Positions 1-6,293 are shown, counted from the first letter of the stretch. The stretch is DNA of 6,538 nt from an uncultured Collinsella sp. (GCA_900754445.1 CAAECW010000003.1:1-6538); one strand, 5' to 3'. Translations and numbers: made by a program. The notes: generated by a model not told the origin, from the letters alone.

Positions 1-7
1 CTTGGGG

Positions 8-125
8 GACTGTGGGGCGCGGCCGGCAGCTGCGGCGCGTTGCGCCTGCTGCCTGGGGTGACTGCGGGGCCGTGACGGCAGCCGCGGCGCTGTCGCGCCT
101 GCTGCCTGGGGCGACTTTGGGGTTG
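8..125. repeat. GC-rich imperfect tandem repeat, 52-53 bp unit
   Basis: Unit 1 runs 8-59 and unit 2 runs 60-112. Each opens with GACTGYGGGG and closes with GCGCCTGCTGCCTGGGG. A third, partial unit opens at 113 with GACTTTGGGG and then decays. The core differs by a few substitutions and one extra base in unit 2, so unit length is not a multiple of three and the array cannot keep one reading frame. The array may continue left of the window. It is noncoding as far as I can see. It could be slipped-strand expansion or the edge of a larger intergenic repeat; I cannot assign a function. Confidence 0.7.
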
Positions 126-138
126 GGGTGAATCGGGG

Positions 139-310
139 TCTAATACTTTGCCGAGAAGTGAACGACCTTATTTGGGCCCCCGAAGCATTGGCATATTTTG
201 ACCGCTATTTCCTGCGGTTTTGCAGCGCGAATCCTGCGGTTTTCTGGTCTAAAGGTCTGGATACTCCGGGGCTTCGTTTTTACTCGTTCACTTCTCGGGA
301 AAGTATTAGA
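139..310. repeat. Fold-back element with 27-bp terminal inverted repeats (MITE-like or structured RNA)
   Basis: The left arm (139-165) reads TCTAATACTTTGCCGAGAAG and continues TGAACGA. The right arm (284-310) is its reverse complement with a single mismatch (26/27). A second, weaker pairing lies inside: 181-203 against 254-276, both starting CGAAGC and ending GACC on the strand that aligns them, about 15/23 matching. The centre carries a direct repeat TCCTGCGGTTTT at 210-221 and 232-243. No target-site duplication is obvious outside the arms, and no transposase is encoded. An open frame crosses it (128-463), but that frame runs through both arms, has no ribosome-binding site and shows no family motif, so I treat it as noncoding. 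Options are a miniature inverted-repeat element, a dispersed intergenic palindrome, or a long-hairpin RNA. Confidence 0.7.
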
Positions 311-423
311 GCTCAGCTGATAGAGGTACCGCTCTGGCGTCGATGCCCCGCGTCTTCTTCGCTTGATTGGGGAAAACAGCCTCGCTTAAGCAATTGCGAG
401 CCCGCCCAGACGTATCTGCGAGG

Positions 424-451
424 TTGTCTGCACAATTCGCGGTATTATGGT
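424..451 (+). promoter_or_regulatory. Possible promoter of the alkyltransferase gene
   Basis: TTGTCT at 424-429 and TATGGT at 446-451 are separated by 16 bp, each matching 4 of 6 consensus positions. They lie about 25 bp before the start codon, which would give a leader of roughly 18 nt. The ribosome-binding site AAAGGAG at 463-469, six bases before the GTG at 476, is strong and fixes that start. The promoter itself is a weak match. Confidence 0.33.
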
Positions 452-475
452 GCGGAGTTTTGAAAGGAGCCGCTG

Positions 476-1054
476 GTGGTCACGACGACGTTTGCTTCGC
501 CTTTGGGCGAAATCCTGCTTGCCGCTGATGGCCGCGGTTTGACGGGGCTTTGGTTTGAGGGGCAGGAGCACTTTGGCTCTACGCTGCTCAAAGAGGATGC
601 GGAGTATGTCGTAGGTGCCGATGCGGTTTCTGGTACCGGTGGGATGTCTTCGGTGAGTCCGGCAAATGGCGCGGCTTCTTCGGTGCTTGAGCGTTCTTGG
701 GCTTGGCTGAATGCTTATTTTGCGGGGCAGGAGCCTCGGTTTACGCCGCCGTTGCATATGATTGGTACGGCGTTTCAGCGTGAGGTTTGGTTTGAGCTGC
801 TTTCTATCCCGCGTGGCGAGGTCGCTACGTATGGTGAGATCGCCCAGCGTGTGGCGGCTCGACATCGTGTACCGGGAAACGAAGCACCCGCTGTGTCTCC
901 CCGTGCCGTGGGGGCCGCGGTCGCGCGTAATCCCATTTCGATTATCGTGCCGTGCCATCGCGTGGTCGCGGCCGACGGCTCGCTTAACGGATATGCCGGC
1001 GGCCTCGACCGTAAGGAGTGGCTGCTCCGGCTTGAGGGCGCGTACGAGGAATAA
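476..1054 (+). CDS. ogt: Methylated-DNA--[protein]-cysteine S-methyltransferase (O6-alkylguanine-DNA alkyltransferase)
   Basis: A cytoplasmic suicide repair protein that moves the alkyl group from O6-alkylguanine (and O4-alkylthymine) in DNA to its own cysteine. The 192-residue product has the family landmarks in order: a short N-terminal domain opening with TTFASPLGEILLAADGRGLT, the helix-turn-helix entry TAFQREVWFELLSIPRGEVA (98-117) with the base-flipping Tyr119, the arginine-finger helix RAVGAAVARNP (143-153), the active-site motif PCHRV (159-163, acceptor Cys160), and the closing NGYAGGLDRKEWLL. Length is slightly above the usual 155-180 because of a Ser/Gly/Ala-rich linker (about 45-70) and an insert of roughly ten residues (129-142) before the arginine finger. 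GTG is chosen as start because AAAGGAG lies six bases upstream. Codon choice changes along the gene: mostly T-ending codons up to about 860, then mostly C/G-ending. No operon partner follows; the next features are remnants on the other strand. Confidence 0.95.
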   Translation: MVTTTFASPLGEILLAADGRGLTGLWFEGQEHFGSTLLKEDAEYVVGADAVSGTGGMSSVSPANGAASSVLERSWAWLNAYFAGQEPRFTPPLHMIGTAFQREVWFELLSIPRGEVATYGEIAQRVAARHRVPGNEAPAVSPRAVGAAVARNPISIIVPCHRVVAADGSLNGYAGGLDRKEWLLRLEGAYEE

Positions 1055-1118
1055 CGTTCGAGCACTTTGCATAGCCAAGACGCCGTTTCCGGTTGAGACC
1101 ACCTGCTTGGACATCCAT

Positions 1119-1313
1119 CTACGCCCGCTTCTGCAGGGCGTAGATCGACTTATCCATGTTGAACAGGTAAGCCACGACGCAGACAATAAAGAACTTCGGC
1201 AAGTCGCCAAAGCCGAAGACTTCGCAGCCAATAAGGATCGGCGCGAGCAGCGTATTGGTGGCGCTGCCAAAGACGGCGGCGTATCCCAGCGCGGCGCAAA
1301 GCGCGATGGACAT
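1119..1313 (-). pseudogene. C-terminal remnant of a ClC-type chloride channel/antiporter
   Basis: The frame keeps about 64 codons resembling the end of the membrane domain of prokaryotic ClC proteins: ALGYAAVFGSATNTLLAPIL followed by IGCEVFG, then a hydrophobic stretch FFIVCVVAYLF and a closing SIYALQ. In bacterial ClC homologues the corresponding late region reads roughly A-A-x-F-x-G-A-T-N-T-P-x-A and ends G-I-Y-x-x-Q. Full proteins have 400 residues or more, so over 80 percent is missing. The frame stays open upstream of the ATG to about 1368, but that part is Abi-gene DNA read out of frame. The stop codon is inside a perfect 8-bp inverted repeat (CTACGCCC at 1119-1126, GGGCGTAG at 1136-1143) without a T-run. 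An ancestral channel gene convergent with the alkyltransferase gene was probably truncated by the event that brought in the Abi gene. Confidence 0.6.
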
Positions 1314-1336
1314 GCCGAGTTGAGCCTCGTTATGGC

Positions 1337-1681
1337 GACATCTGGGTAACAGAAAGGCCCGCGTTCCTCAGAGGCAAGATAGGCAATTCTGCTTCTGAGC
1401 TAGATCTCAATTCTGCCGACCGCATCAAACATTAACTGCCGGAGGGCTCGGTCAAATTCATACGTGTAGATGATGGTTTCGAATGTTGTGCCTTCGCGAA
1501 AGATGGTAATCCCGGACTTGCATTTGGTTTTGTAGGGAAACCAGTAGGCCGACAGTCTGTAGTGGCCGACTTCGACCAAAGCTCGCCCGAGTTCGCTTTG
1601 ATCAGAGCACTTAAGACCCTTGCTTTCTGTCAATAGTGCTATTTGTTCGTTGATGGATATCCGCGACTTCCGGCATTTCAT
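1337..1681 (-). pseudogene. Abi_2 (AbiD/AbiF-like) abortive-infection gene, nonsense-interrupted and truncated
   Basis: Abi_2 proteins are phage-defence abortive-infection factors, usually near 300 residues. The first 93 codons show the family's N-terminal half: SINEQIALLTESKGLKC, then VGHYRLSAYWFPYK (VGYYRLSGYWYPF-like), FREGTTFETIIYTYEFDRAL and RQLMFDAVGRIEI. A TAG at 1400-1402 stops the frame, yet the same frame goes on with LRSRIAYLASEERGPFCYPD (about 1340-1399), which is what the family has next (ALRxxIAYxLSExYGPF). The stop is thus an internal nonsense change, not the gene's end. Homology stops near 1337, where the chloride-channel remnant begins; the C-terminal two thirds are gone. The ATG at 1681 has an AAGAGG ribosome-binding site about 5 bases upstream. 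Base composition is poorer in GC than the neighbours, fitting horizontal arrival. Expression of a 93-residue fragment is possible, but function is doubtful. Confidence 0.8.
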
Positions 1682-1752
1682 TTAAGCCTCTTGATAGAAA
1701 AAGAGCTGGAGTTGCGCATCGTTGAGAGGCTTTCCAGCTTTAGCAAAACAAA

Positions 1753-1779
1753 CTTATAAGATGCGACGGGCCACGTCAG
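1753..1779 (-). promoter_or_regulatory. Weak candidate promoter for the Abi remnant
   Basis: On the minus strand CTGACG (1774-1779) precedes TATAAG (1753-1758) with a 15-bp gap, shorter than the preferred 17. It lies about 70 bp before the ATG at 1681. The rest of the 167-bp gap between the two minus-strand genes (1682-1848) shows only a triple GGCT run near 1806-1818 and no convincing terminator for the upstream gene. Confidence 0.25.
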
Positions 1780-1848
1780 GATAATTACCGGACGGCCTGG
1801 GAGACGGCTGGCTGGCTTAAAACCTAGCGCGTGAAATGACGCTCCATG

Positions 1849-2487
1849 CTATTCAGCGCGCTTGATAGGATGACGAATCACAGTTTTAAGTTTCTCCGGT
1901 GCACATTTGCGTGGATCGGAGAGATAGAGTTCGTGATGTAAACGGGTGTCTGAGAAGTCGGGGACATAGCCCTGCTCGGTCGTGTATTCATGCATAGCGT
2001 CTACGGTCGCCGGTTCGTTGTCGTAGGACCCGGTGTGCATGCATTGAACGCAGAGACCCTCGTCAACTTTAAGCAGCTCGACGGCGGAAAAGTCCAGTTT
2101 CTTTTTGGTCGTGGCTTCCGCGACTGCCCAGTCAAAGTCATCTCGGCTGACGAAATCGGGCAGGCGGATGCACGAGATGAAGTTGAAATCGTCTTTGCGT
2201 ACATAATCGATGTCGCCGCTCGGGGAGTCTTGCCACCAGAAACCCTCGAGCGGCGGTACCACAAAGTCGAAATAACCCTCGATATTCCTTGAGCCTTTCT
2301 TCGACATCTTGACGGTATAGGCGATGCCGTAAAGCAGCGGCAGGGTGCTTTGATACTCTCCGCCTTCGGTATTTGGGTCGCCCTTTCCGCGAACGGCAAC
2401 GTAGCTCATAGGCGGGACAGTTACGATACTCGGCTTGCTTGCAGGTTTGTAGAGCTCCTTGCATACCTTCTTAAAGTCGAACGCCAT
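1849..2487 (-). CDS. GyrI-like small-molecule-binding domain protein
   Basis: A 212-residue cytoplasmic protein of the GyrI-like (SbmC/AraC effector-binding fold) family, in the stand-alone Gram-positive subtype. Visible landmarks: YKPASKPSIVTVPPMSYVAV then RGKGDPN (34-39 GKGDPN), GGEYQSTLPLLYGIAYTVKM, YFDFVVPPLEGFWW (72-85), IRLPDFVSRDDFDWA (108-121), HTGSYDNEPATV (151-162), and the C-terminal HHELYLSDPRKCAPEKLKTV (184-203) with the family's conserved acidic residue in HELYLSD (Glu186). Length is typical, and there is no DNA-binding domain, signal peptide or membrane segment. Family members bind amphiphilic or DNA-active compounds; E. coli SbmC/GyrI inhibits gyrase and is SOS-induced, and some stand-alone homologues hydrolyse the cyclopropane of DNA-alkylating natural products. 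Which role applies here is not decided by sequence alone. The ATG is supported by AGAAAGGCGG about five bases upstream. A perfect LexA-type palindrome sits 57-70 bp upstream, over the likely promoter, so SOS control is probable. Confidence 0.9.
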   Translation of the reverse strand: MAFDFKKVCKELYKPASKPSIVTVPPMSYVAVRGKGDPNTEGGEYQSTLPLLYGIAYTVKMSKKGSRNIEGYFDFVVPPLEGFWWQDSPSGDIDYVRKDDFNFISCIRLPDFVSRDDFDWAVAEATTKKKLDFSAVELLKVDEGLCVQCMHTGSYDNEPATVDAMHEYTTEQGYVPDFSDTRLHHELYLSDPRKCAPEKLKTVIRHPIKRAE

Positions 2488-2528
2488 GTTGGCCGCCTTT
2501 CTGCGTATTGGCCTGCTTAGATAGTGGA

Positions 2529-2557
2529 ATCATATCATAAAAACGAACAGCTGTTCG
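2529..2557 (-). promoter_or_regulatory. Promoter of the GyrI-like gene overlapping the LexA box
   Basis: On the minus strand TATGAT occurs twice in overlap (2534-2539 and 2529-2534). For the gene-proximal copy a 17-bp spacing puts the -35 hexamer at 2552-2557 (CGAACA), inside the SOS palindrome. The -10 match is 5 of 6; the -35 is poor, which is common at repressed promoters. The leader would be about 35 nt. Confidence 0.5.
2544..2557. promoter_or_regulatory. LexA operator (SOS box), perfect palindrome
   Basis: CGAACAGCTGTTCG is a perfect 14-bp palindrome and fits the Gram-positive LexA consensus CGAAC-N4-GTTCG exactly. The right half is followed by A, as in the actinobacterial GTTCGA half-site. 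It lies 57 bp upstream of the GyrI-like start and overlaps its likely -35 region, the right place for repression. It is 201 bp from the ATPase start on the other strand, so the ABC pair is a less likely target. Confidence 0.75.
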
Positions 2558-2701
2558 AATGATTCGGCTGACAGATAGAGATGCGTGCGTTGTGTTTGGC
2601 GGTCGGCCTGACCCCGTCGATGATTTCTCTGCCTCCCCGGCGCCTCATCTATGGCTGTCGTTTCCCCATATAAAACCTGCCAAAATGAACCTGTCCCTTT
2701 T

Positions 2702-2743
2702 TGGTCGGCGTGAAATGGGTAATACTAAAGAGTTATCCGACCA
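2702..2743 (+). promoter_or_regulatory. Inverted repeat in the leader region of the ABC operon, possible operator
   Basis: TGGTCGG (2702-2708) and CCGACCA (2737-2743) are perfect 7-bp inverted repeats 28 bases apart. Between them lies TAATAC (2720-2725), a possible -10 hexamer, but I find no good -35 at the right distance (CTTTTT at 17 bp). The pair sits just upstream of the weak ribosome-binding site GGGA (2747-2750). It could be a repressor site around the promoter or, if transcription starts further up (TATAAA at 2669-2674), a leader hairpin. The rest of the 271-bp gap shows only the LexA box and the divergent promoter. Confidence 0.35.
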
Positions 2744-2758
2744 GATGGGAACCGATCG

Positions 2759-3460
2759 ATGGCCTATATCGAATTCAAAGACGTCATCAAAGCATACGGC
2801 GAGGGCGATGCCCGCATCCATGCGCTCGACGGCGCGAGCTTTACCGTTGAGCGCGGTGAGCTCGCCATTATCCTGGGCGCTTCGGGCGCCGGCAAGACTA
2901 CGGCGCTCAACATCCTAGGCGGCATGGATACGGTAACCTCCGGCTCCGTGACAGTGGACGGGCGCGACGTGAGCTCTGCCAACGAGGCGCAGCTTGTGGA
3001 GTACCGCCGCGCCGACGTCGGCTTTGTCTTTCAGTTCTACAATCTGGTTCCCAACCTGACGGCGCTCGAAAACGTTGAGCTTGCAGCTCAGATCTGCCCC
3101 GATTCGCTCGATGCCGAACAGACGCTTCGCCAGGTTGGCCTGGGCGAGCGCCTCGCCAACTTCCCCGCGCAGCTTTCGGGCGGCGAGCAGCAGCGCGTGT
3201 CCATTGCCCGCGCACTGGCCAAGAACCCCAAGCTTCTTTTATGCGACGAGCCCACGGGCGCGCTCGACTATAAAACCGGCAAGCAGATCTTGCAGCTGCT
3301 GCAGGATACCTGCCGCAAGCAGGGCATTACGGTCATCATCATCACGCACAACTCCGCGCTCGCGCCCATGGCCGATCGCCTGATCCGCTTTAAGAGTGGT
3401 CGCGTGGAGAGCGAGACGGTCCAGCAAAATCCCGTGCCTATCGAGACGATCGAGTGGTAG
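2759..3460 (+). CDS. ABC transporter ATP-binding protein (MacB/LolD/FtsE type)
   Basis: The cytoplasmic motor that hydrolyses ATP for the permease encoded next. The 233-residue product has all nucleotide-binding elements: Walker A GASGAGKTT (40-48), Q-loop Gln92 in FVFQFYNLVPNLTALENVEL (89-108), signature LSGGEQQR (139-146), Walker B LLLCDEP (159-165) with catalytic Glu164, D-loop ALD (168-170), and switch His197 in IITHN. The FYNLVPNLTALENV block is typical of ATPases that partner FtsX-fold (MacB-type) permeases for export of peptides, lipids or drugs, or for mechanotransmission. No residue is missing, so it should be active. The start ATG has only a weak GGGA site eight bases upstream; the other frames offer nothing better. 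The gene overlaps the permease start by seven bases, suggesting translational coupling. Codons are strongly GC-ending, typical of a resident gene. The substrate cannot be read from this protein. Confidence 0.96.
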   Translation: MAYIEFKDVIKAYGEGDARIHALDGASFTVERGELAIILGASGAGKTTALNILGGMDTVTSGSVTVDGRDVSSANEAQLVEYRRADVGFVFQFYNLVPNLTALENVELAAQICPDSLDAEQTLRQVGLGERLANFPAQLSGGEQQRVSIARALAKNPKLLLCDEPTGALDYKTGKQILQLLQDTCRKQGITVIIITHNSALAPMADRLIRFKSGRVESETVQQNPVPIETIEW

Positions 3461-6231
3461 CGCCCATGGACCAGGACCGCCAAAACAGCCAGCGCCGCGA
3501 CGCGCAGAACGCGGAGCGCGAGCAGGATTTTACGACCTACCGCACTGCCCAAAGCTCAAACGATATGGTGCCGACGGTGTTTCGCCGTGGCATCTATCGC
3601 ACAATCCGCGGCAGCCTCAAACGCTTCTTGTCTATCGTCGTGATCACCGCGCTCGGCGTGAGCGTGATGTGCGGCCTTAAGGCAGGCTGCGAAGATTTGC
3701 GCGATTCGGTCGACGCCTATTTTGACCAGCAGAATGTCTATGACATTAACGTGCAGTCGACCTATGGCCTTACGCGCGACGATCTTGCGGCTATCCAAGA
3801 GGTCGACGGCGTCGAGACGGCCGAGGGTATCTACACCGAGACCGCCTACACCGCCGTGGGCACAACACGCGAGCGCGTGATCGTGCAAAGTCTTTCCAAG
3901 GAGAATATCGATCAACCGGTGCTGGTGAGCGGTGATTTGCCCGAGAGCGCCGATGAGGTCGCGGTGACTTCGAAGTTCCTGAAGGCTTCGGGCAAAAAGC
4001 TCGGCGATACGGTGAGTTTTGCCGCCAATGACGCGAGCTCGTCGAACCAAAGTGCCAAGGACCAGTTTGCCGCGGGCGATTACACCATTACGGCCGAGGT
4101 CCTCGATCCCACCGACGTGAGCTCCGACTCGACAGTCAACGCCTTTCGCGCTGCTTCGGCTGCGGACTATAAGTTCTATGTGAACGAGGACGCCGCGACA
4201 TCTTCTTCCTACTCCTCGGTCCACGTGATCGTCGAGGGAGCCAAGAGCCTCAGCTCCTATTCGGACGCCTACACGACAAAGATCAACGAGGTCAAGGGCA
4301 ATATCGAGAAGATCCGCGAGGAGCGTGAGAAGGCACGTGCTCAGGAGTTGACGGTTGACACGCCGGCAAGCTTAGATGCGGCCGAACGCCAGGCGAATAT
4401 GCTCTTTGGGATTGAACAGGGCAACATCGATCGTATGGCCGAGGGCAGTGAGGAGCGCGTCCAGGCTCAGGCCGAGTTGGACCAGCGCCGCGCCGCCGCC
4501 GATCAGCAATTCGCCGATGCCCGCGCCGAGCTTTCCGATCTTGGCGAATGCACTTGGTACATCCAGGACCGCGGTAACATCGCAAGCTACTCGAGCGTCG
4601 AGAGCGACAGTTCTTCGATCGAGGCCATCGCCACGGTGTTCCCGTTTATCTTCTTTATCGTCGCCGTGCTCATCAGCCTCACCACCGCCACGCGTATGGT
4701 TGAGGAGGAGCGCACGCTCATCGGCCTGTATAAGGCGCTCGGTTATTCGCGCGGGCGCATCCTGTCCAAATACGTGGACTATGCGCTGTGGGCTTGTCTG
4801 ATCGGCGGCGTGCTCGGCAACATCATCGGCTTTGTGGGCCTGCCGCTGTTCTTGTTTACGGTGTTCGACGACATGTACTCGCTGCCTCAGATGCTGCTTT
4901 CGTACGACATCGTGTCCTCAATCGTCTCGGTGGCGCTGTTTGCCGTGGGCGTGGTGGGCGCCACGATTATCGCCTGTCGTCACGAGATGGCCGAGACCCC
5001 AGCCTCGCTCATGCGTCCCAAGGCCCCGCGCGCCGGCTCGCGTATCTTGCTTGAGCGTATCGGCTTTATCTGGCACCGCATGGGCTTTTTGAACAAGGTG
5101 GCAGCGCGTAACCTGTTCCGCTACAAAAAGCGTGCCTTTATGACCATCTTTGGCATCGCGGGCTGCACGGCGCTTGTGATTTGCGGCATGGGCATTCGTG
5201 ACACGTCGGTGGCGCTTTCGCCCAAGCAGTACGGGCATATCACGCGCTACGACCTGCTGGCGGTCGCCAATCCCGACGATTTTTCGCAGACGTGCGCGGC
5301 ATTGGATGAGCGCAGTGCGGCCAAAGATTCCAACGTGACCGTGACTTCGACCCTGCCGATCATGACCGACAACGTCACTTTTACGTTTGGCGGCAAGAGC
5401 GAGACCGTACAGCTCATTGTGATTCCCGACGACCGCACGGGTGACTTGGGTGACTACGTGCGCCTGGAGGATGAGTCCAAAGAACCGCTCGCCTTGCGTG
5501 ACGGGGACGTGTACTTGAGCAAGAGCTCGCAACTGGTGCTGGGGATTCAGCCGGGCGATACAGCACACGTCCAGGATTCGTCGCTCAATGTTGCCAAGGT
5601 CAAAGTCAGCGACATTTCGCTCAACTATCTTGGCAACACACTCTATATGACGCAGGGCACCTATGAGCGCGCGTTCGGTCGAAGCGCGCGCCTTAACGGT
5701 GTCCTTGCGTTGCTGAAGGGTTCGTCGGCCGACCAGATTGCGTTTAGCAAGAAAATTAAGAGCGACGGTTGGCTCACCATCTCGAGCACGGCCGAACATT
5801 GGCAGAACTACGAGGCGAACTTTACGATTATCAATTCTGTCGTGGTGCTCGTGACCTTTATGGCAGCGTGCCTATCGTTTGTGGTGGTGTTTACGCTGTC
5901 CAACACGAATATCTCCGAGCGCGAGCGCGAGCTGGCGACCATTAAGGTGCTGGGCTTCCGTCGCGGCGAGGTGCACCACTACGTCAACAAGGAGACGTTG
6001 ATCCTCACGGCGATTGGCACCGTACTGGGCGTGCCACTGGGTGGCCTGCTTGCCGAGAGCTTTACCTACATTTTGCAGATGCCGTCGCTGTACTTTGACG
6101 TCGAGGTCGAGCCGCTGAGCTATGTGCTTGCCGTGGTGCTTTCCTTTGGCTTTACGTTTATCGTCAACCTCGCCACCAATCGTACCCTCAACAAGATCGA
6201 CATGGTCGGCGCCCTCAAGAGTGCCGAGTAA
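3454..6231 (+). CDS. ABC transporter permease with two FtsX domains
   Basis: The membrane partner of the preceding ATPase. It has 925 residues from GTG 3454 (overlapping the ATPase stop), or 921 from ATG 3466; neither has a clear ribosome-binding site, so coupling is likely. Predicted order: a charged cytoplasmic N-terminus (1-56), membrane segment 1 (about 57-78), a large extracytoplasmic domain (79-390) with an Ala/Glu/Arg/Gln-rich helical, coiled-coil-like stretch (about 275-362), segments 2-4 (393-413, 443-470, 486-508), segment 5 (561-580), a second extracytoplasmic domain (581-788), and segments 6-8 (791-815, 847-873, 887-908). Each half carries the FtsX hallmark after its first helix of the triplet: MVEEERTLIGLYKALGYSRG (415-434) and ERERELATIKVLGFRRGEV (822-840), so the protein is an internal duplication. 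Its helical insert is short compared with Firmicutes relatives of about 1,100 residues. The substrate is unknown; no two-component or resistance partner is visible. A strong terminator follows. Confidence 0.93.
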   Translation: MVAPMDQDRQNSQRRDAQNAEREQDFTTYRTAQSSNDMVPTVFRRGIYRTIRGSLKRFLSIVVITALGVSVMCGLKAGCEDLRDSVDAYFDQQNVYDINVQSTYGLTRDDLAAIQEVDGVETAEGIYTETAYTAVGTTRERVIVQSLSKENIDQPVLVSGDLPESADEVAVTSKFLKASGKKLGDTVSFAANDASSSNQSAKDQFAAGDYTITAEVLDPTDVSSDSTVNAFRAASAADYKFYVNEDAATSSSYSSVHVIVEGAKSLSSYSDAYTTKINEVKGNIEKIREEREKARAQELTVDTPASLDAAERQANMLFGIEQGNIDRMAEGSEERVQAQAELDQRRAAADQQFADARAELSDLGECTWYIQDRGNIASYSSVESDSSSIEAIATVFPFIFFIVAVLISLTTATRMVEEERTLIGLYKALGYSRGRILSKYVDYALWACLIGGVLGNIIGFVGLPLFLFTVFDDMYSLPQMLLSYDIVSSIVSVALFAVGVVGATIIACRHEMAETPASLMRPKAPRAGSRILLERIGFIWHRMGFLNKVAARNLFRYKKRAFMTIFGIAGCTALVICGMGIRDTSVALSPKQYGHITRYDLLAVANPDDFSQTCAALDERSAAKDSNVTVTSTLPIMTDNVTFTFGGKSETVQLIVIPDDRTGDLGDYVRLEDESKEPLALRDGDVYLSKSSQLVLGIQPGDTAHVQDSSLNVAKVKVSDISLNYLGNTLYMTQGTYERAFGRSARLNGVLALLKGSSADQIAFSKKIKSDGWLTISSTAEHWQNYEANFTIINSVVVLVTFMAACLSFVVVFTLSNTNISERERELATIKVLGFRRGEVHHYVNKETLILTAIGTVLGVPLGGLLAESFTYILQMPSLYFDVEVEPLSYVLAVVLSFGFTFIVNLATNRTLNKIDMVGALKSAE

Positions 6232-6293
6232 CCTGTCCTGGGATCCAAGTTCTAGCGAACTGCCGACACGCCCGCAGCAGCGTTTTTGCATAG

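Noticed and set aside
128..463. A 111-codon plus-strand open frame before the alkyltransferase gene
   Set aside because: It runs through both arms of the fold-back element, has no ribosome-binding site and no recognisable motif; its codons do not resemble those of the neighbouring genes.
1119..1143. 8-bp inverted repeat at the end of the channel remnant as a convergent terminator
   Set aside because: Perfect stem, but no T-run on either strand; it also lies partly in former coding sequence, so I noted it only within the remnant entry.
386..1270. A 294-codon minus-strand open frame opposite the alkyltransferase gene
   Set aside because: Low-complexity Arg/Ser-rich translation antisense to a clear repair gene and running out of frame through the channel remnant; it is a GC-skew shadow.
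1829..1842. Hairpin GCGT-GAAATG-ACGC after the GyrI-like gene as a terminator
   Set aside because: Only a 4-bp stem and a short, displaced T-run on the minus strand; too weak to call.
2544..2557. Reading the palindrome as a control site for the ABC transporter
   Set aside because: It is about 200 bp from the ATPase start but overlaps the likely promoter of the GyrI-like gene, which is the simpler target.
4918..5799. A 293-codon minus-strand open frame inside the permease gene
   Set aside because: Antisense to a well-supported coding region, with an Arg/His/Gly-rich translation typical of shadows in GC-rich genes.
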